From Affinundibacterium nitidum (GTDB lineage: Bacteria > Pseudomonadota > Gammaproteobacteria > Burkholderiales > Burkholderiaceae_D): a stretch of DNA of 64,000 bases. The translations under genes and the position numbers were made by a program. Below the pieces are notes generated by a model. It was not told the origin of the DNA, ran no database searches, and saw only the letters and a list, made by a program, of their open reading frames with translations. Shown here piece by piece: positions 17,368 to 26,944 of the stretch. Position 1 is the stretch's first letter, and each line of letters begins with the position of its first letter. The stretch covers positions 1,444,545 to 1,508,544 of the forward strand of contig NZ_JACOFZ010000001.1 in NCBI RefSeq assembly GCF_014284155.1, written 5' to 3'.

Positions 17368-19870
17368 CAAAACTAATCCAAAAATTGGTGCCATGCGTGG
17401 GCGAGGTATCGAAGCTTATCTCGCCTTCCATCAACTCGACCATCGATTTGCAGATTTTCAAACCCAGTCCACTACCCTGCTTTTGGCGCGTATCTGAATT
17501 ATCAGCTTGGGCAAAACTATCAAACATCACCGCTTGAAATTCCTCAGGAATGCCGGGGCCACGATCAATCACATGAACCTGCCAACGAGGCCCACTCGAT
17601 GCTAAACGTAATATGACTTTCTCACCAGCAGGTGAAAATTTAGCGGCGTTTGACATCAAGTTGCTCAGGACTTGTTGCAAACGATCGGGGTCGCCCCAAA
17701 TCATCGCTTGCTCAACACCACATTCAAGATCAAAGCCTACTTGAAAATTTTGTGCATATGCGGCATTGGCCTCAATGACTTGAGGTAGTAGGCTCACTTG
17801 GTCAACAGCATGCATGTCGAATTTCATTTTTCCGGCATTCAGCTTTTCCATATCGAGAATATCGTTGACCAAATTCGACAGCCGTTTGCTATTGCGATGA
17901 GCAACCGCGATCATCTGCAAGGCCTTTTCCGGCAAGGCGCCCAATACGCCATTCTCCAGCAAAGCAAGTGAACCTCGAATTGACGTTAATGGTGTACGTA
18001 GCTCATGACTGACAATCGCAATAAACTCCGCTTGCAGACGGCTAATACGATTACGCTCAGAAAGATCTAATACAAAGGCAACCCAATCGCGCTCATTCTC
18101 TTCCACGCGTGCAATCCCTACCAACACTGGAATCACGCGACCATCTGCACAAATCAATTCCTTTTCGTAGGCAGGCAACACTGCGTTGAGATTCAAGTTA
18201 TTGAGAGCCTGTTGATCAGCATCGTGGAAAGATAAGGGTGTCAAATCTTGCCAACGCTTTTCCCCTGCGAGCAGGGTTGTTTCGGCGTAACCTGTAAGCT
18301 GCACAAACGCGTCGTTTGCGCCTAAAAGGCGACCATCCTCACGCCCCTGAATAATCCCGATTAAACAAGAATTGATTACTTTCTTTAAGTGGGCTTCGCT
18401 GGTCTCGAGTGCATTCAATAGCGTTTGATACTCGGTGATATCACGTATCGTTCCTTCGAAGCTCTCAATACCGCTTTCAGCGTGCTGTACGTACACACCA
18501 TCACCGACTACGAAATGTACTTCATCGTTAGGACGTACAATCCTGAACGCCATATGAAAGTCTTGATGCTCTCGCATAGCTGTTTGCAACGCTTCAAGCA
18601 CTTTTCTCTTATCGTCGACATGGATGGCAGCAATAATGGTTTCGACGCTCGGCGTAGTGTCGCTGTGCTCGATTGAAAAGAACCAGCGTGCTGAATCAGA
18701 ACAATTCACGGTTTGTGATTGGATATCGATACTCCAACTTCCCATTGCCGCTAGTCGCTGCGCCTCATTCAAACGATCTCGCTGCGTTTGCAGTATTTTT
18801 CGATTCTCATTACTCTCGAACAGATACATCGCACTGAACAGGGTAATCAAGATCACACTACAGCCCGCGATCACCATTAGCGCAATAGTCTTCACCTTCT
18901 CGCTATGTAGGTGATCAATATTCGGAACCGCCAAGGCATGCAACACCTCCAGCGGTTTTTCCGAAAGCTTGACACCTCCCATAACATAAGCGACTGATGA
19001 TTGATCTAGTTGCACCAAGCCCTGACTATGAGTCAGAGGTCGAATTTCCAGCAATGCGAATTCATCCCTTCCATACAGGGACTTTCGTTTTTCAGAAGGT
19101 AATGTGAACACGGCACTCGCTTGTAGTGCTTTCATTTCTTGTTGCTTATCTTGCGCCAAAATAATGACGCCGTTTTCATCGATCAAAAACACGCCAGCCA
19201 AATCTATATCTTCTGCCAAGCGGGAGATATCAATCTTTGCAGTGACTACACCAATGATGGACTCGCCATCATAAATTGGAGCAGAAAAATACAAACCAGG
19301 AGTTCTTGAAGTTTTCCCTAGAGCGAATTGATAACCAGCATTACCGCTAATCGCGGCTTTGTAGTAAGTGCGCTCACGATAGTTATTGCCAATCAGCGAT
19401 TCACCAAGCTGTTGCTCGCTCGACGCCAAACAATCGCCATAACGATCAAGTACGTAGGCCAAATCGAACCCTAGATGGTCCCTCGCGTCAGTCAGGGTTT
19501 GGTTAATCGCCACCCATCGGTCATCTTGATTTTGCCGTCGAATGCGCTGCTTCCGCTCTATCGCTGACTCGCTTGAGCCCTTTTCTGCTCCGACCGACTT
19601 TAACGCTTGTGCCAGCTGTTTATTTTGCGCCAGTACGAACGGCACGCCCTGCATAGTTTTGATGCTGCGTTGCAGATCTGCAGCAACGCCTTGTGCGATG
19701 ACGTTGCTACGTTTCTGTTCTTGATCAATCAGTTGATATGTACGCTGTTGAAAACTGAAATTTTCATACTGCCAAATCAAGAAGACCCATACCAAGCTCA
19801 ATAGCACAGCCGACCACAATATCCGCTTGCGATAGGAACTGATGTTAGATTGGAATTGGCTTGCTTGCAT
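17357..19870 (-). CDS. Membrane sensor histidine kinase with Cache-like and PAS domains
   Basis: An 837-residue hybrid of sensing modules without a receiver domain. Transmembrane helix 1 is at about 16-33 and helix 2 at about 326-347, enclosing a periplasmic domain of Cache type (LGFDLAYVLDRYGDCLASS, GLYFSAPIYDGESIIGVV). Two PAS domains follow in the cytoplasm, then HisKA with the phosphorylated histidine at about 622 (IVSHELRTPLTS) and an HATPase domain (NLMSNAAKFSP, DRGPGIP, GSGLGLKIC). It autophosphorylates and should pass the phosphate to an unidentified response regulator; none is encoded nearby. It resembles DctB- or ArcB-like sensors only in layout, so the ligand is unknown. Confidence 0.92.
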   Translation of the reverse strand: MQASQFQSNISSYRKRILWSAVLLSLVWVFLIWQYENFSFQQRTYQLIDQEQKRSNVIAQGVAADLQRSIKTMQGVPFVLAQNKQLAQALKSVGAEKGSSESAIERKQRIRRQNQDDRWVAINQTLTDARDHLGFDLAYVLDRYGDCLASSEQQLGESLIGNNYRERTYYKAAISGNAGYQFALGKTSRTPGLYFSAPIYDGESIIGVVTAKIDISRLAEDIDLAGVFLIDENGVIILAQDKQQEMKALQASAVFTLPSEKRKSLYGRDEFALLEIRPLTHSQGLVQLDQSSVAYVMGGVKLSEKPLEVLHALAVPNIDHLHSEKVKTIALMVIAGCSVILITLFSAMYLFESNENRKILQTQRDRLNEAQRLAAMGSWSIDIQSQTVNCSDSARWFFSIEHSDTTPSVETIIAAIHVDDKRKVLEALQTAMREHQDFHMAFRIVRPNDEVHFVVGDGVYVQHAESGIESFEGTIRDITEYQTLLNALETSEAHLKKVINSCLIGIIQGREDGRLLGANDAFVQLTGYAETTLLAGEKRWQDLTPLSFHDADQQALNNLNLNAVLPAYEKELICADGRVIPVLVGIARVEENERDWVAFVLDLSERNRISRLQAEFIAIVSHELRTPLTSIRGSLALLENGVLGALPEKALQMIAVAHRNSKRLSNLVNDILDMEKLNAGKMKFDMHAVDQVSLLPQVIEANAAYAQNFQVGFDLECGVEQAMIWGDPDRLQQVLSNLMSNAAKFSPAGEKVILRLASSGPRWQVHVIDRGPGIPEEFQAVMFDSFAQADNSDTRQKQGSGLGLKICKSMVELMEGEISFDTSPTHGTNFWISFEKI

Positions 19871-20020
19871 ACTCTGAGCGAGTTTGGGAAAGAGTCAAAA
19901 AAACAATGCTACTGGGAGTTGGTTTCCACCGTGCAATACAGTGTACGACATTTGCCTGATGAATTTGTCGTTTTTTTGAGCGGCGCCTTCCGTTTTTGCG
20001 CCTGAGTATCTGAGATAAAT

Positions 20021-20500
20021 TTATTGACCGTCGAGCAACAATTCAGCAGCGATATCGTTGCTATCCTTGAGCATTTGCAGAACGATATTGGAGCGAATAT
20101 CCAATACGCCTGTCGTTTTGTATAAGCGTTCCAAAACAAATGACGAATAATGCTTAAGATTGCGCGCTCGGACGCGCAGCAAATAATTCGCATCACCAGT
20201 AATGATGTAAGTACCCACAACCTCTGGCCAGCTAAGTATCGCGGCAGTAAAATTTTCATGCCAGTGCTCGACATCGCGCCGCATGGTCACCTGTACAAAG
20301 GCGTCAACTTCTAAGCCAATGACGTTCGGATCCAGCACAGCTCGATAGTGACTAATGACACCACTCTCTTCCAGCATACGCACTCGGCGCAGGCAGGATG
20401 AGGCGGACAAGAAAACTTTTTCAGCCAAATCTTGGTTACTGATACGACCATCAGCTTGGAGTAAGGCTAAGATTTTCAAATCGGTGGGATCTAATTGCAT
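20021..20500 (-). CDS. kynR: Lrp/AsnC-family regulator, probable KynR
   Basis: A 159-residue protein with an N-terminal winged helix-turn-helix (about 5-55; ALLQADGRISNQDLAEKVFLSASSCLRRVRMLE) and a C-terminal RAM/AsnC ligand-binding domain (VVGTYIITGDANYLLRVRA). Length and layout are typical. It is divergent from kynU-kynA; in Pseudomonas and Burkholderia an AsnC-type activator, KynR, stands next to the kyn genes and responds to kynurenine. The name here rests on that context. The gene starts with ATG at 20498-20500. Confidence 0.85.
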   Translation of the reverse strand: MQLDPTDLKILALLQADGRISNQDLAEKVFLSASSCLRRVRMLEESGVISHYRAVLDPNVIGLEVDAFVQVTMRRDVEHWHENFTAAILSWPEVVGTYIITGDANYLLRVRARNLKHYSSFVLERLYKTTGVLDIRSNIVLQMLKDSNDIAAELLLDGQ

Positions 20501-20787
20501 ACAAAATTTTCCGTCATTTTTTTCACCATTCTAACGAATTTATTCTACTTTGATTCGAATCTTTACTTTAATTTGCAAGAACACATCAAGAAAAAGCGCA
20601 TAAAATATCTCATCATTACTTTTTAATAATTGCACTATTTCGACACTACTAAGGCGCGATTAATTGCTCGTTTTCAGCTCGTTTTCATTTACGCGCTAAA
20701 ACGCTTACAAATGTGGCGTGTTCGGCGTATTGCTCTGGGCGCGTAATTTAACTCTTGATCGACCACTCCACCTACTTGATGAAGACC
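20501..20787. promoter_or_regulatory. kynR-kynU divergent control region with tandem 11-bp repeat
   Basis: This 287-base gap must hold the promoters for the regulator and the kyn genes. A perfect tandem repeat GCTCGTTTTCA occupies 20666-20676 and 20677-20687, one helical turn apart, about 100 bases before kynU. That spacing suits a dimeric or multimeric regulator such as an AsnC-type protein. I see no clear -35/-10 pair. Confidence 0.45.
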
Positions 20788-22044
20788 ATGACAACATTGA
20801 CACGGCAAGACTGCATCGCACTTGATCAACACGATAAGCTCGCTCCGCTTCGCGAACAATTCTCTCTACCAGACGGCATGATCTACCTCGACGGTAACTC
20901 TTTGGGTGCGCAGCCCAAAGCAGCACAACAGCGCGCGCAAGATGTTATTCAGCAAGAATGGGGAACCGATCTCATCAAAAGTTGGAACAAAGCGGGCTGG
21001 TTTGATTTGCCATCGCGCTTAGGCAATTTGCTGGCGCCTTTGATCGGCGCAAAAGAAAATGAAGTGGTGGTGACCGATTCGACTTCAATCAATCTCTTTA
21101 AAGCAATTGCTGCGGCTCTCGACATACAGGTGAACAATCCTGAACATACAAAACGCCGCACTATCGTCACCGAGCGTAGCAATTTTCCGACCGACATTTA
21201 CATGGCGGAAGGGCTAACACGATGGTTGGATCGTGGTTACCGATTACACCTTGTTGACTCACCTGAAGAACTTAGCACTGCCATCAATCAGGAAACCGCC
21301 TTAGTCATGCTCACCCATGTGAACTATCGTTCAGGTTACCTACACGACATGCAAGCAATTACTGCTCATGCACATGCGCAAGGTGCACTATGTATTTGGG
21401 ATTTAGCGCACTCCGCAGGTGCCGTAGAAGTCGACCTCAACGCGGCGCACGCTGACTTCGCGGTTGGTTGCTGCTACAAGTATTTGAATGGTGGACCAGG
21501 CGCACCCGCATTCATCTGGGTACCACAACGACATCAAGCACATTTCAATCATCCCCTCAGTGGCTGGTGGGGTCACGCGACACCTTTTTCAATGGCACCT
21601 TCATTCGAAGCAACCAAGGGCATTCGTCGGGCGTTATGCGGCACACAGCCTATCGTTTCGCTGGCCATGATTGAATGTGGTCTCGCCATTTTTGCGCAAA
21701 CATCTATGGCCGACATTCGCCTTAAATCTTTGGCCTTAACTGATTTATTTATCGCCCTGGCCGAAGGTCGCTGTGGTCATCATCCACTCAAACTTGTCAC
21801 GCCACGCAATCAACAGCAGCGTGGTAGCCAAGCAAGCTTCACACATCCACATGGTTACGCTGTCGTGCAAGCACTGATCGAGCGCGGTGTCGTTGGAGAT
21901 TATCGTGAACCCGAAATCATGCGCTTTGGATTTACACCTCTATACACGCGCTTCGTAGACGTTTGGGATGCCGTTGAGATTCTCAGAGATATCCTTGATC
22001 AACAGTCCTACCAAGTCGACTTGCAGCGCAATGCAGTAACTTGA
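20788..22044 (+). CDS. kynU: Kynureninase
   Basis: The ATG at 20788 is chosen because the product then begins [18 protein letters not shown], matching the start of characterised bacterial kynureninases; ATG 20779 and TTG 20755 are in frame upstream. The 418-residue PLP enzyme shows IYLDGNSLG (32-40), the WDLAHSAGA aspartate near 205, and the PLP lysine 231 in [11 protein letters not shown]. It cleaves kynurenine to anthranilate and alanine (and 3-hydroxykynurenine to 3-hydroxyanthranilate). It is followed 36 bases later by kynA on the same strand. The formamidase gene kynB, normally between or beside them, is absent from this cluster. Confidence 0.95.
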   Translation: MTTLTRQDCIALDQHDKLAPLREQFSLPDGMIYLDGNSLGAQPKAAQQRAQDVIQQEWGTDLIKSWNKAGWFDLPSRLGNLLAPLIGAKENEVVVTDSTSINLFKAIAAALDIQVNNPEHTKRRTIVTERSNFPTDIYMAEGLTRWLDRGYRLHLVDSPEELSTAINQETALVMLTHVNYRSGYLHDMQAITAHAHAQGALCIWDLAHSAGAVEVDLNAAHADFAVGCCYKYLNGGPGAPAFIWVPQRHQAHFNHPLSGWWGHATPFSMAPSFEATKGIRRALCGTQPIVSLAMIECGLAIFAQTSMADIRLKSLALTDLFIALAEGRCGHHPLKLVTPRNQQQRGSQASFTHPHGYAVVQALIERGVVGDYREPEIMRFGFTPLYTRFVDVWDAVEILRDILDQQSYQVDLQRNAVT

Positions 22045-22046
22045 GC

Positions 22047-22066
22047 CATTCAATCTCATTCAATCT
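22047..22066 (+). repeat. Tandem 10-bp repeat between kynU and kynA
   Basis: CATTCAATCT is repeated perfectly at 22047-22056 and 22057-22066, filling most of the 36-base gap and ending just before the presumed ribosome binding region of kynA. Confidence 0.7.
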
Positions 22067-22080
22067 CAAAAGATCACAAC

Positions 22081-22959
22081 ATGAATAACGAGTCCAACAA
22101 GCAAAACGGCGAAATCGACGGCAGCGAGAAAAAACGCCCAATGTCATGGCATGGCGCCAAAATGGATTTCAGTAAGGACATGAGCTACGGCGACTACCTT
22201 GGCCTGCAACAAATTCTCAGTGCGCAGCATCCTCTGTCGCCGAATCACAATGAAATGCTGTTTATCATTCAGCACCAAACCACCGAACTATGGATCAAAC
22301 TGATGTTGCACGAACTGCACGCAGTACGCCAACAAATTCGACTCGGTGATTTGCCGCCGGCTTTCAAAATGCTCTCACGTGTTGCTCGCATCATGGACCA
22401 ACTGGTGCACGCATGGGATGTACTCGCCACCATGACACCAAGCGAATACACTGCAATCCGTCCTTACCTAGGAAACTCTTCCGGTTTTCAATCGCATCAA
22501 TACCGTGAATTGGAATATTTACTTGGCAATAAGAACGCCAATCTACTCAGCGTTCACGAGAGTAAAACAGAGATTCACGAAACATTGAATGCAGCACTGC
22601 ACTCACCCTCGATTTATGATGAAGCTATTATGTATATGGCACGCAATGGATTCGATATAGACCAGGAGCGCCTACAACTCGATTGGACCAAAACCGTTTG
22701 TTCTAACGAATCCGTTAAACGTGCATGGCAGAAAGTGTACCAAGCCCCGGAACAGCATTGGGCTTATTACGAATTGGCAGAAAAACTAGTTGATATGGAA
22801 ACATCATTCCGCATTTGGCGCTTCCGTCACGTCACCACGGTTGAGCGTATTATTGGCTTCAAAACGGGCACTGGCGGCACCGCTGGTGTTAGCTATTTAC
22901 GTAAAATGTTGGACGTTGTGCTATTCCCCGAACTTTTTTCGATACGCACCGAACTATAA
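22081..22959 (+). CDS. kynA: Tryptophan 2,3-dioxygenase
   Basis: A 292-residue haem dioxygenase. Conserved segments include [29 protein letters not shown] (the region with the distal His of the family), [29 protein letters not shown] with the haem-ligand histidine, and [13 protein letters not shown] near the C-terminus. It oxidises L-tryptophan to N-formylkynurenine in the cytoplasm, the first step of the kynurenine route. The first 25 residues are polar and variable, as is common. It follows kynU and ends before a terminator, so kynU-kynA form one operon. Confidence 0.95.
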   Translation: MNNESNKQNGEIDGSEKKRPMSWHGAKMDFSKDMSYGDYLGLQQILSAQHPLSPNHNEMLFIIQHQTTELWIKLMLHELHAVRQQIRLGDLPPAFKMLSRVARIMDQLVHAWDVLATMTPSEYTAIRPYLGNSSGFQSHQYRELEYLLGNKNANLLSVHESKTEIHETLNAALHSPSIYDEAIMYMARNGFDIDQERLQLDWTKTVCSNESVKRAWQKVYQAPEQHWAYYELAEKLVDMETSFRIWRFRHVTTVERIIGFKTGTGGTAGVSYLRKMLDVVLFPELFSIRTEL

Positions 22960-22977
22960 ACCTGCTTTCACCATCCC

Positions 22978-23016
22978 AACGGCACGATGTTGACCAACAT
23001 GGTGCCGTTTCTTTTT
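22978..23016 (+). terminator. Terminator of the kynU-kynA operon
   Basis: Arms of 15 bases (22978-22992 and 22995-23009) around AACGGCAC and GTGCCGTT, with a single mismatch and a tight loop, followed by TTTCTTTTT. It lies about 20 bases after the kynA stop. Confidence 0.85.
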
Positions 23017-23791
23017 GCATTGCAATAATTCCATCATTTTTACTGCTCAAGGGAAATCAATCTGAACGCTTTGCCGCATCTCTTTGCCCAATGTACGACT
23101 TCTAATCTCCCCTTACACTTCCCAAATCTATCTCGATACAGCGAGAGATCAAGCGAACGAATATAGCCAATACAACCATAGTTTGTTGTAAAAATGACGC
23201 AACAATATTTCCTAAAAAATTTATTTTTTTCATTGATCCTGAGCGAATGAAAACATTTCACTAAATCAACTAAATTGCGCGTCTGCAACATCGTTCAGGT
23301 GAGATGCTGAAATGTAAATTACTCACTAATTTACAAAGGGAAAAACAAGGAATCGTAGAATAATATTTCGAGAAATGCGCCTTTCAGCGTATAAAAAAGC
23401 AGGTGCATGCAAACGCAATATTTGTATAAAAAATAATTACCAATATATCGTGGATGAATGTTAACTGGTATGCATCTGGCACTAAGATTTCACTGTTGTT
23501 TTTCAAACTTTTGCAACATTTGCTAGCTTGACACTGTCTAGCCTCAAATGTTTTCATTCGAGGTGAATGTTTTTTCAGGGCAAATTAGATAACACTTTTT
23601 TACGCTGTACCCACCTTTGGAAAATTCAATTGAGACTTCGATTCTTTTCCAAAAGTCCAAAGCAGTGAACAAACAGTCGATATCGAAGTTCTGTTTCCCA
23701 AAAGGAAATGCATTTCCGGATATGTTTTTAAGAAAATACAAGAAATTTTTTAAAAGCTAATTTTGTTGTTCAATCACTGGAGGAAGTCAAC
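23017..23791. promoter_or_regulatory. Long AT-rich leader region of the codon-biased TonB receptor
   Basis: No gene is supported in these 775 bases. Signals seen: a perfect inverted repeat TGTAAATTA-CTCAC-TAATTTACA at 23313-23335; a possible -35 box TTGACA at 23528-23533 whose -10 partner is poor; TTTCC-N5-GGAAA overlapping a perfect 14-base palindrome GGAAATGCATTTCC at 23704-23717; and a strong ribosome binding site GGAGGAAG at 23779-23786. The layout suggests a strongly controlled, strongly translated downstream gene. Confidence 0.5.
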
Positions 23792-26623
23792 ATGGTAGAA
23801 AAAATCTTATCCCGATCAGTGCGCCTGATGTTTGCAAGCGGCGTCGTGATGGGTATGGGCGCAATCGCACAACCTGCGTTCGCACAAGATGCAGCACCAC
23901 AACGTATCGAAATCACAGGTTCTTCTATTAAACGTGTACAAGTTGAAGGCGCATTGCCAGTTCAAACTTTGTCAAAAGCACAAATCGAACAATCTGGCGC
24001 TACAACTGCTGCTGATTTGATCGCTACTTTGCCATCTATGCAAGGTTTCGTTACATCTTCCACATCTATTAACGGTGGTGGCGGTGGTACACAAACAGCT
24101 TCCATCCACGGCATCGGCGACAACTATACTTTGGTATTGTTGAACGGCCGTCGCGTTGCTCCATTTACGACAGGTTCTACAGTTAACTTGGCAAGTATTC
24201 CTTTGTCAGCTGTTGAACGCGTTGAAATTTTGACTGACGGTGCATCTGCATTGTACGGTTCAGATGCGATCGCAGGTGTTGTTAACTTCGTATTGAAGAA
24301 AAATCAAAAAGACTTCAACGTTGAGTTCACATACAGCACACCACAAGAATCTTCCAAAGGCAAAACCACAAACTTCGCTTTGTCTAAAGGCTTTGGTGAT
24401 TTGAATTCTGATGGCTACAACGTTTTGTTGGCATACAGCCACGACGAACAAGCTGAATTGAATGCATCTGATCGTGAATTCGCAGCTAAAGGCGGCGTAA
24501 CACCATTTAAAGAAGCAGGCAAAAACTACACAATGTACATGTTGAGTAGTAACTCCATCCCAGGCAACGTGAACTTGACTGGCGGCACGGTTTCTAACTT
24601 CAACCCATACCTCGCGGTAAACGGTAACTGCCCAGCAAACAACACGTTCCAAGTTGGTCGTCGTTGCTTGTTTAACTACGGCGCAACTGTTCAAATGTTG
24701 CCAGAACTGAAGCGTGATAGCTTCTTGACGAACGTGAATGTCAATATCAATGACGACACACGTTTCTTCGCTGAAGGTATGTTCACTAAGTTCACAAGCA
24801 CAGCGCGTTTTGCACCTCCAGCACAACCTTTGGGTATTGACCTGAACAGTGCATTGTGGAAAAACACAATCGCTCCAGCGTACGCAAAACTGTACGGTGA
24901 CCCAACAAAAATCACTCGCGCAACAATGACTTTGCGTTTAGTTGATGCTGGTGGTCGTACTGACGGCTGGGCAACTGAATCCAAACATTTGGCAACAGGC
25001 TTTGAAGGCTCAATGTTCGGTTGGGATTACAACACTTCTTACATCTTCTCTGAAAACAAAGCGATCGATAATGCAGTAGCTGGTTACACATCTGGCGAAA
25101 AATTAGATGCTTTGATCAAGTCAGGTGCATGGAACCCATTCTTACCACCAACTGCAGCAACAAAAGCTGCATTGGCTCCAGCGGTTCTGAAGCAAGTTTT
25201 GGACACATCGACATCACAAATCAACGTATTGAACTTCCGTGCATCTAAAGAGTTGTTCAAGATGGCTGGTGGTAGCTCAAGCCTCGGTTTGGGTCTTGAT
25301 GCAATGAGACAGACATATGTTGACGATCCGAGCCCAATCGCTCAGGGTCCAAACAAACAACAACCAAACTGGACTGACACTAACGTTGGTGGTGGTACAG
25401 GTGCGTTGCCAGTAGATAGCTCACGTAAGAGCTGGGGTGCGTTTGGTGAATTGTACATGCCATTGGCAAAGAACTTCGAAACAACATTCGCAGCACGTTA
25501 TGACAGCTATGACGCTGTGAAAAACGCGAAGAACTTCGATGACCAAGGTAATTTGTTAGCACCAGCTGTTCAAGGTACAAAACAAAGCTCTGCAACTTAC
25601 AAGTTGTCTGGCGCGTTCCGTCCAACTGACAGCATGTTGTTGCGTGCATCTTATGGTACTGGCTTCAAAGCTCCATCCATGGGCGCGATCACACAACCAA
25701 TCTCCAACGGTGGTTCTTCTAACTTCTTCCCATGCCCAATCACTTCTGGCCCATTGTTGCCATTGTGTAACGGCACTGCTGAATACAACCTCTTGTCTGG
25801 TGGTAACTCCAGCACTGGTTCAACAGCATTGAAACCAGAAAAATCCACACAATGGACTATGGGTTTCCGTATCGAACCAGTATCTAATATCTCTGTTGGC
25901 TTCGATTTCTGGAATGTTCAATTGAAAGATCAGATCAAGACTTTGTCTCAATCTGAAGTGTTCTTGAACCCAGTGAAATATGCTGCGTTGTTCTCTGCAT
26001 ACTACGATCCAATCCAAAAGCAAGACGTTTTGGCAGCAACATTGACACCATTTAACTTGGCAAATGCGAAGTTCCAAGGTATCGACTGGGATCACTCTTT
26101 CCGTATGGATACATCCATGGGTAAAGTCACTCTCAACTGGACAGGTACTTACATGTTGAAAGCTGACCTTGATTCAGGTATCAAAGGTGATGCTGTTGAG
26201 AAGAGCGTTGGTAAGTTCAACAAGTACAATGACGTAACTTTCAAAATCATTTCCCGCTTGGCTGCAATCTGGAAAGCATCTGATCGTTATACACATACAG
26301 CGACACTCGGATATCACCACAATTACAAAGACTCTGTAATTACAGCGGATGATGGCGCAGTACGCGCGGTGAATGCTGATGGTACGCCTGGAGATTACGT
26401 TGGCGTAGAACGCACAGTTAAACGTTATGTGACAGTTGATTGGCAGTCCAAAATCAACTTCAGCAAAACTCTGACGTTGACTGCTGGTATCAAGAACTTG
26501 TTCAACCAAGATCCACCATTCTCTCAACGTATTGAAGGTGGTGGTAACCAATTGGGTTACGACGGTCGCTACACAGATCCATTGGGTCGTCAGTTCTACG
26601 TTGTAGGCAACATGAAGTTCTAA
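23792..26623 (+). CDS. TonB-dependent receptor, codon usage of a highly expressed gene
   Basis: A 943-residue outer-membrane receptor. The signal peptide ends near residue 30 (AQPAFAQ), followed by RIEITGSSIKR, a plug domain (GATTAADLIATLPSMQG; VERVEILTDGASALYGSDA; IAGVVNFVLKK) and a 22-strand-type barrel with late TonB-receptor features (FNQDPPFS, YDGRYTDPLGRQFYVVGNMKF, terminal Phe). Unlike its neighbours it uses TTG for almost all leucines and favours CGT, GGT, AAC and TCT, the pattern also seen in prs and rplY at the window end. With its strong ribosome binding site this points to a very abundant protein. The RIEITGS-type receptors import various substrates including oligosaccharides and peptides; the substrate here is unknown. 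Confidence 0.93.
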   Translation: MVEKILSRSVRLMFASGVVMGMGAIAQPAFAQDAAPQRIEITGSSIKRVQVEGALPVQTLSKAQIEQSGATTAADLIATLPSMQGFVTSSTSINGGGGGTQTASIHGIGDNYTLVLLNGRRVAPFTTGSTVNLASIPLSAVERVEILTDGASALYGSDAIAGVVNFVLKKNQKDFNVEFTYSTPQESSKGKTTNFALSKGFGDLNSDGYNVLLAYSHDEQAELNASDREFAAKGGVTPFKEAGKNYTMYMLSSNSIPGNVNLTGGTVSNFNPYLAVNGNCPANNTFQVGRRCLFNYGATVQMLPELKRDSFLTNVNVNINDDTRFFAEGMFTKFTSTARFAPPAQPLGIDLNSALWKNTIAPAYAKLYGDPTKITRATMTLRLVDAGGRTDGWATESKHLATGFEGSMFGWDYNTSYIFSENKAIDNAVAGYTSGEKLDALIKSGAWNPFLPPTAATKAALAPAVLKQVLDTSTSQINVLNFRASKELFKMAGGSSSLGLGLDAMRQTYVDDPSPIAQGPNKQQPNWTDTNVGGGTGALPVDSSRKSWGAFGELYMPLAKNFETTFAARYDSYDAVKNAKNFDDQGNLLAPAVQGTKQSSATYKLSGAFRPTDSMLLRASYGTGFKAPSMGAITQPISNGGSSNFFPCPITSGPLLPLCNGTAEYNLLSGGNSSTGSTALKPEKSTQWTMGFRIEPVSNISVGFDFWNVQLKDQIKTLSQSEVFLNPVKYAALFSAYYDPIQKQDVLAATLTPFNLANAKFQGIDWDHSFRMDTSMGKVTLNWTGTYMLKADLDSGIKGDAVEKSVGKFNKYNDVTFKIISRLAAIWKASDRYTHTATLGYHHNYKDSVITADDGAVRAVNADGTPGDYVGVERTVKRYVTVDWQSKINFSKTLTLTAGIKNLFNQDPPFSQRIEGGGNQLGYDGRYTDPLGRQFYVVGNMKF

Positions 26624-26676
26624 TTTTTGAAGTTTAAAAATTGAACATCTAAGTTGTAGAACTTAAGTTGTAAAAG

Positions 26677-26708
26677 AAAGACCTCAAGGAAACTTGAGGT
26701 CTTTTTTT
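26677..26708 (+). terminator. Terminator of the codon-biased TonB receptor gene
   Basis: A 12-bp perfect stem AAAGACCTCAAG (26677-26688) and CTTGAGGTCTTT (26693-26704) closed by a GAAA tetraloop, followed by further Ts. One of the strongest terminators in the window. Confidence 0.92.
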
Positions 26709-26944
26709 ATCTCAAGTATATGAAAACACGAGCATAAAATCGATAAACTTAGGAACTAGTGCAAGACACGACTGTCATATTGGAGATGCTAGAAAACTAT
26801 GCTGCCCCCCCCAAATGTAGAGGCAAGCTTTAACGTGAACTAGACTCGCACACATATCGGTTAAGCATCTGTGACAGGTGCAATTTGATGTGGCAAATAG
26901 ATCAACAAACAAATCGACAATTCCTATAAGTGAAAGAGGACACT
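26709..26944. other. Intergenic region with an eight-C tract
   Basis: No gene is seen. A run of eight C (26805-26812) lies about 130 bases before the M13 peptidase start; nothing else is recognisable apart from the ribosome binding site AGAGGA near 26935. Confidence 0.4.

Noticed and set aside
23040-23291. An 83-codon minus-strand frame after kynA
   Set aside because: The composition looks random and AT-driven, there is no ribosome binding site, and it lies in the likely regulatory region of the TonB receptor.
23544-23741. A 65-codon minus-strand frame before the TonB receptor gene
   Set aside because: It overlaps the palindrome and probable promoter region, and shows no domain or coding bias.
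24260-24826. A 188-codon minus-strand frame inside the TonB receptor gene
   Set aside because: It is a by-product of the strong codon bias of the sense gene; the translation is rich in Cys and Val without any motif.
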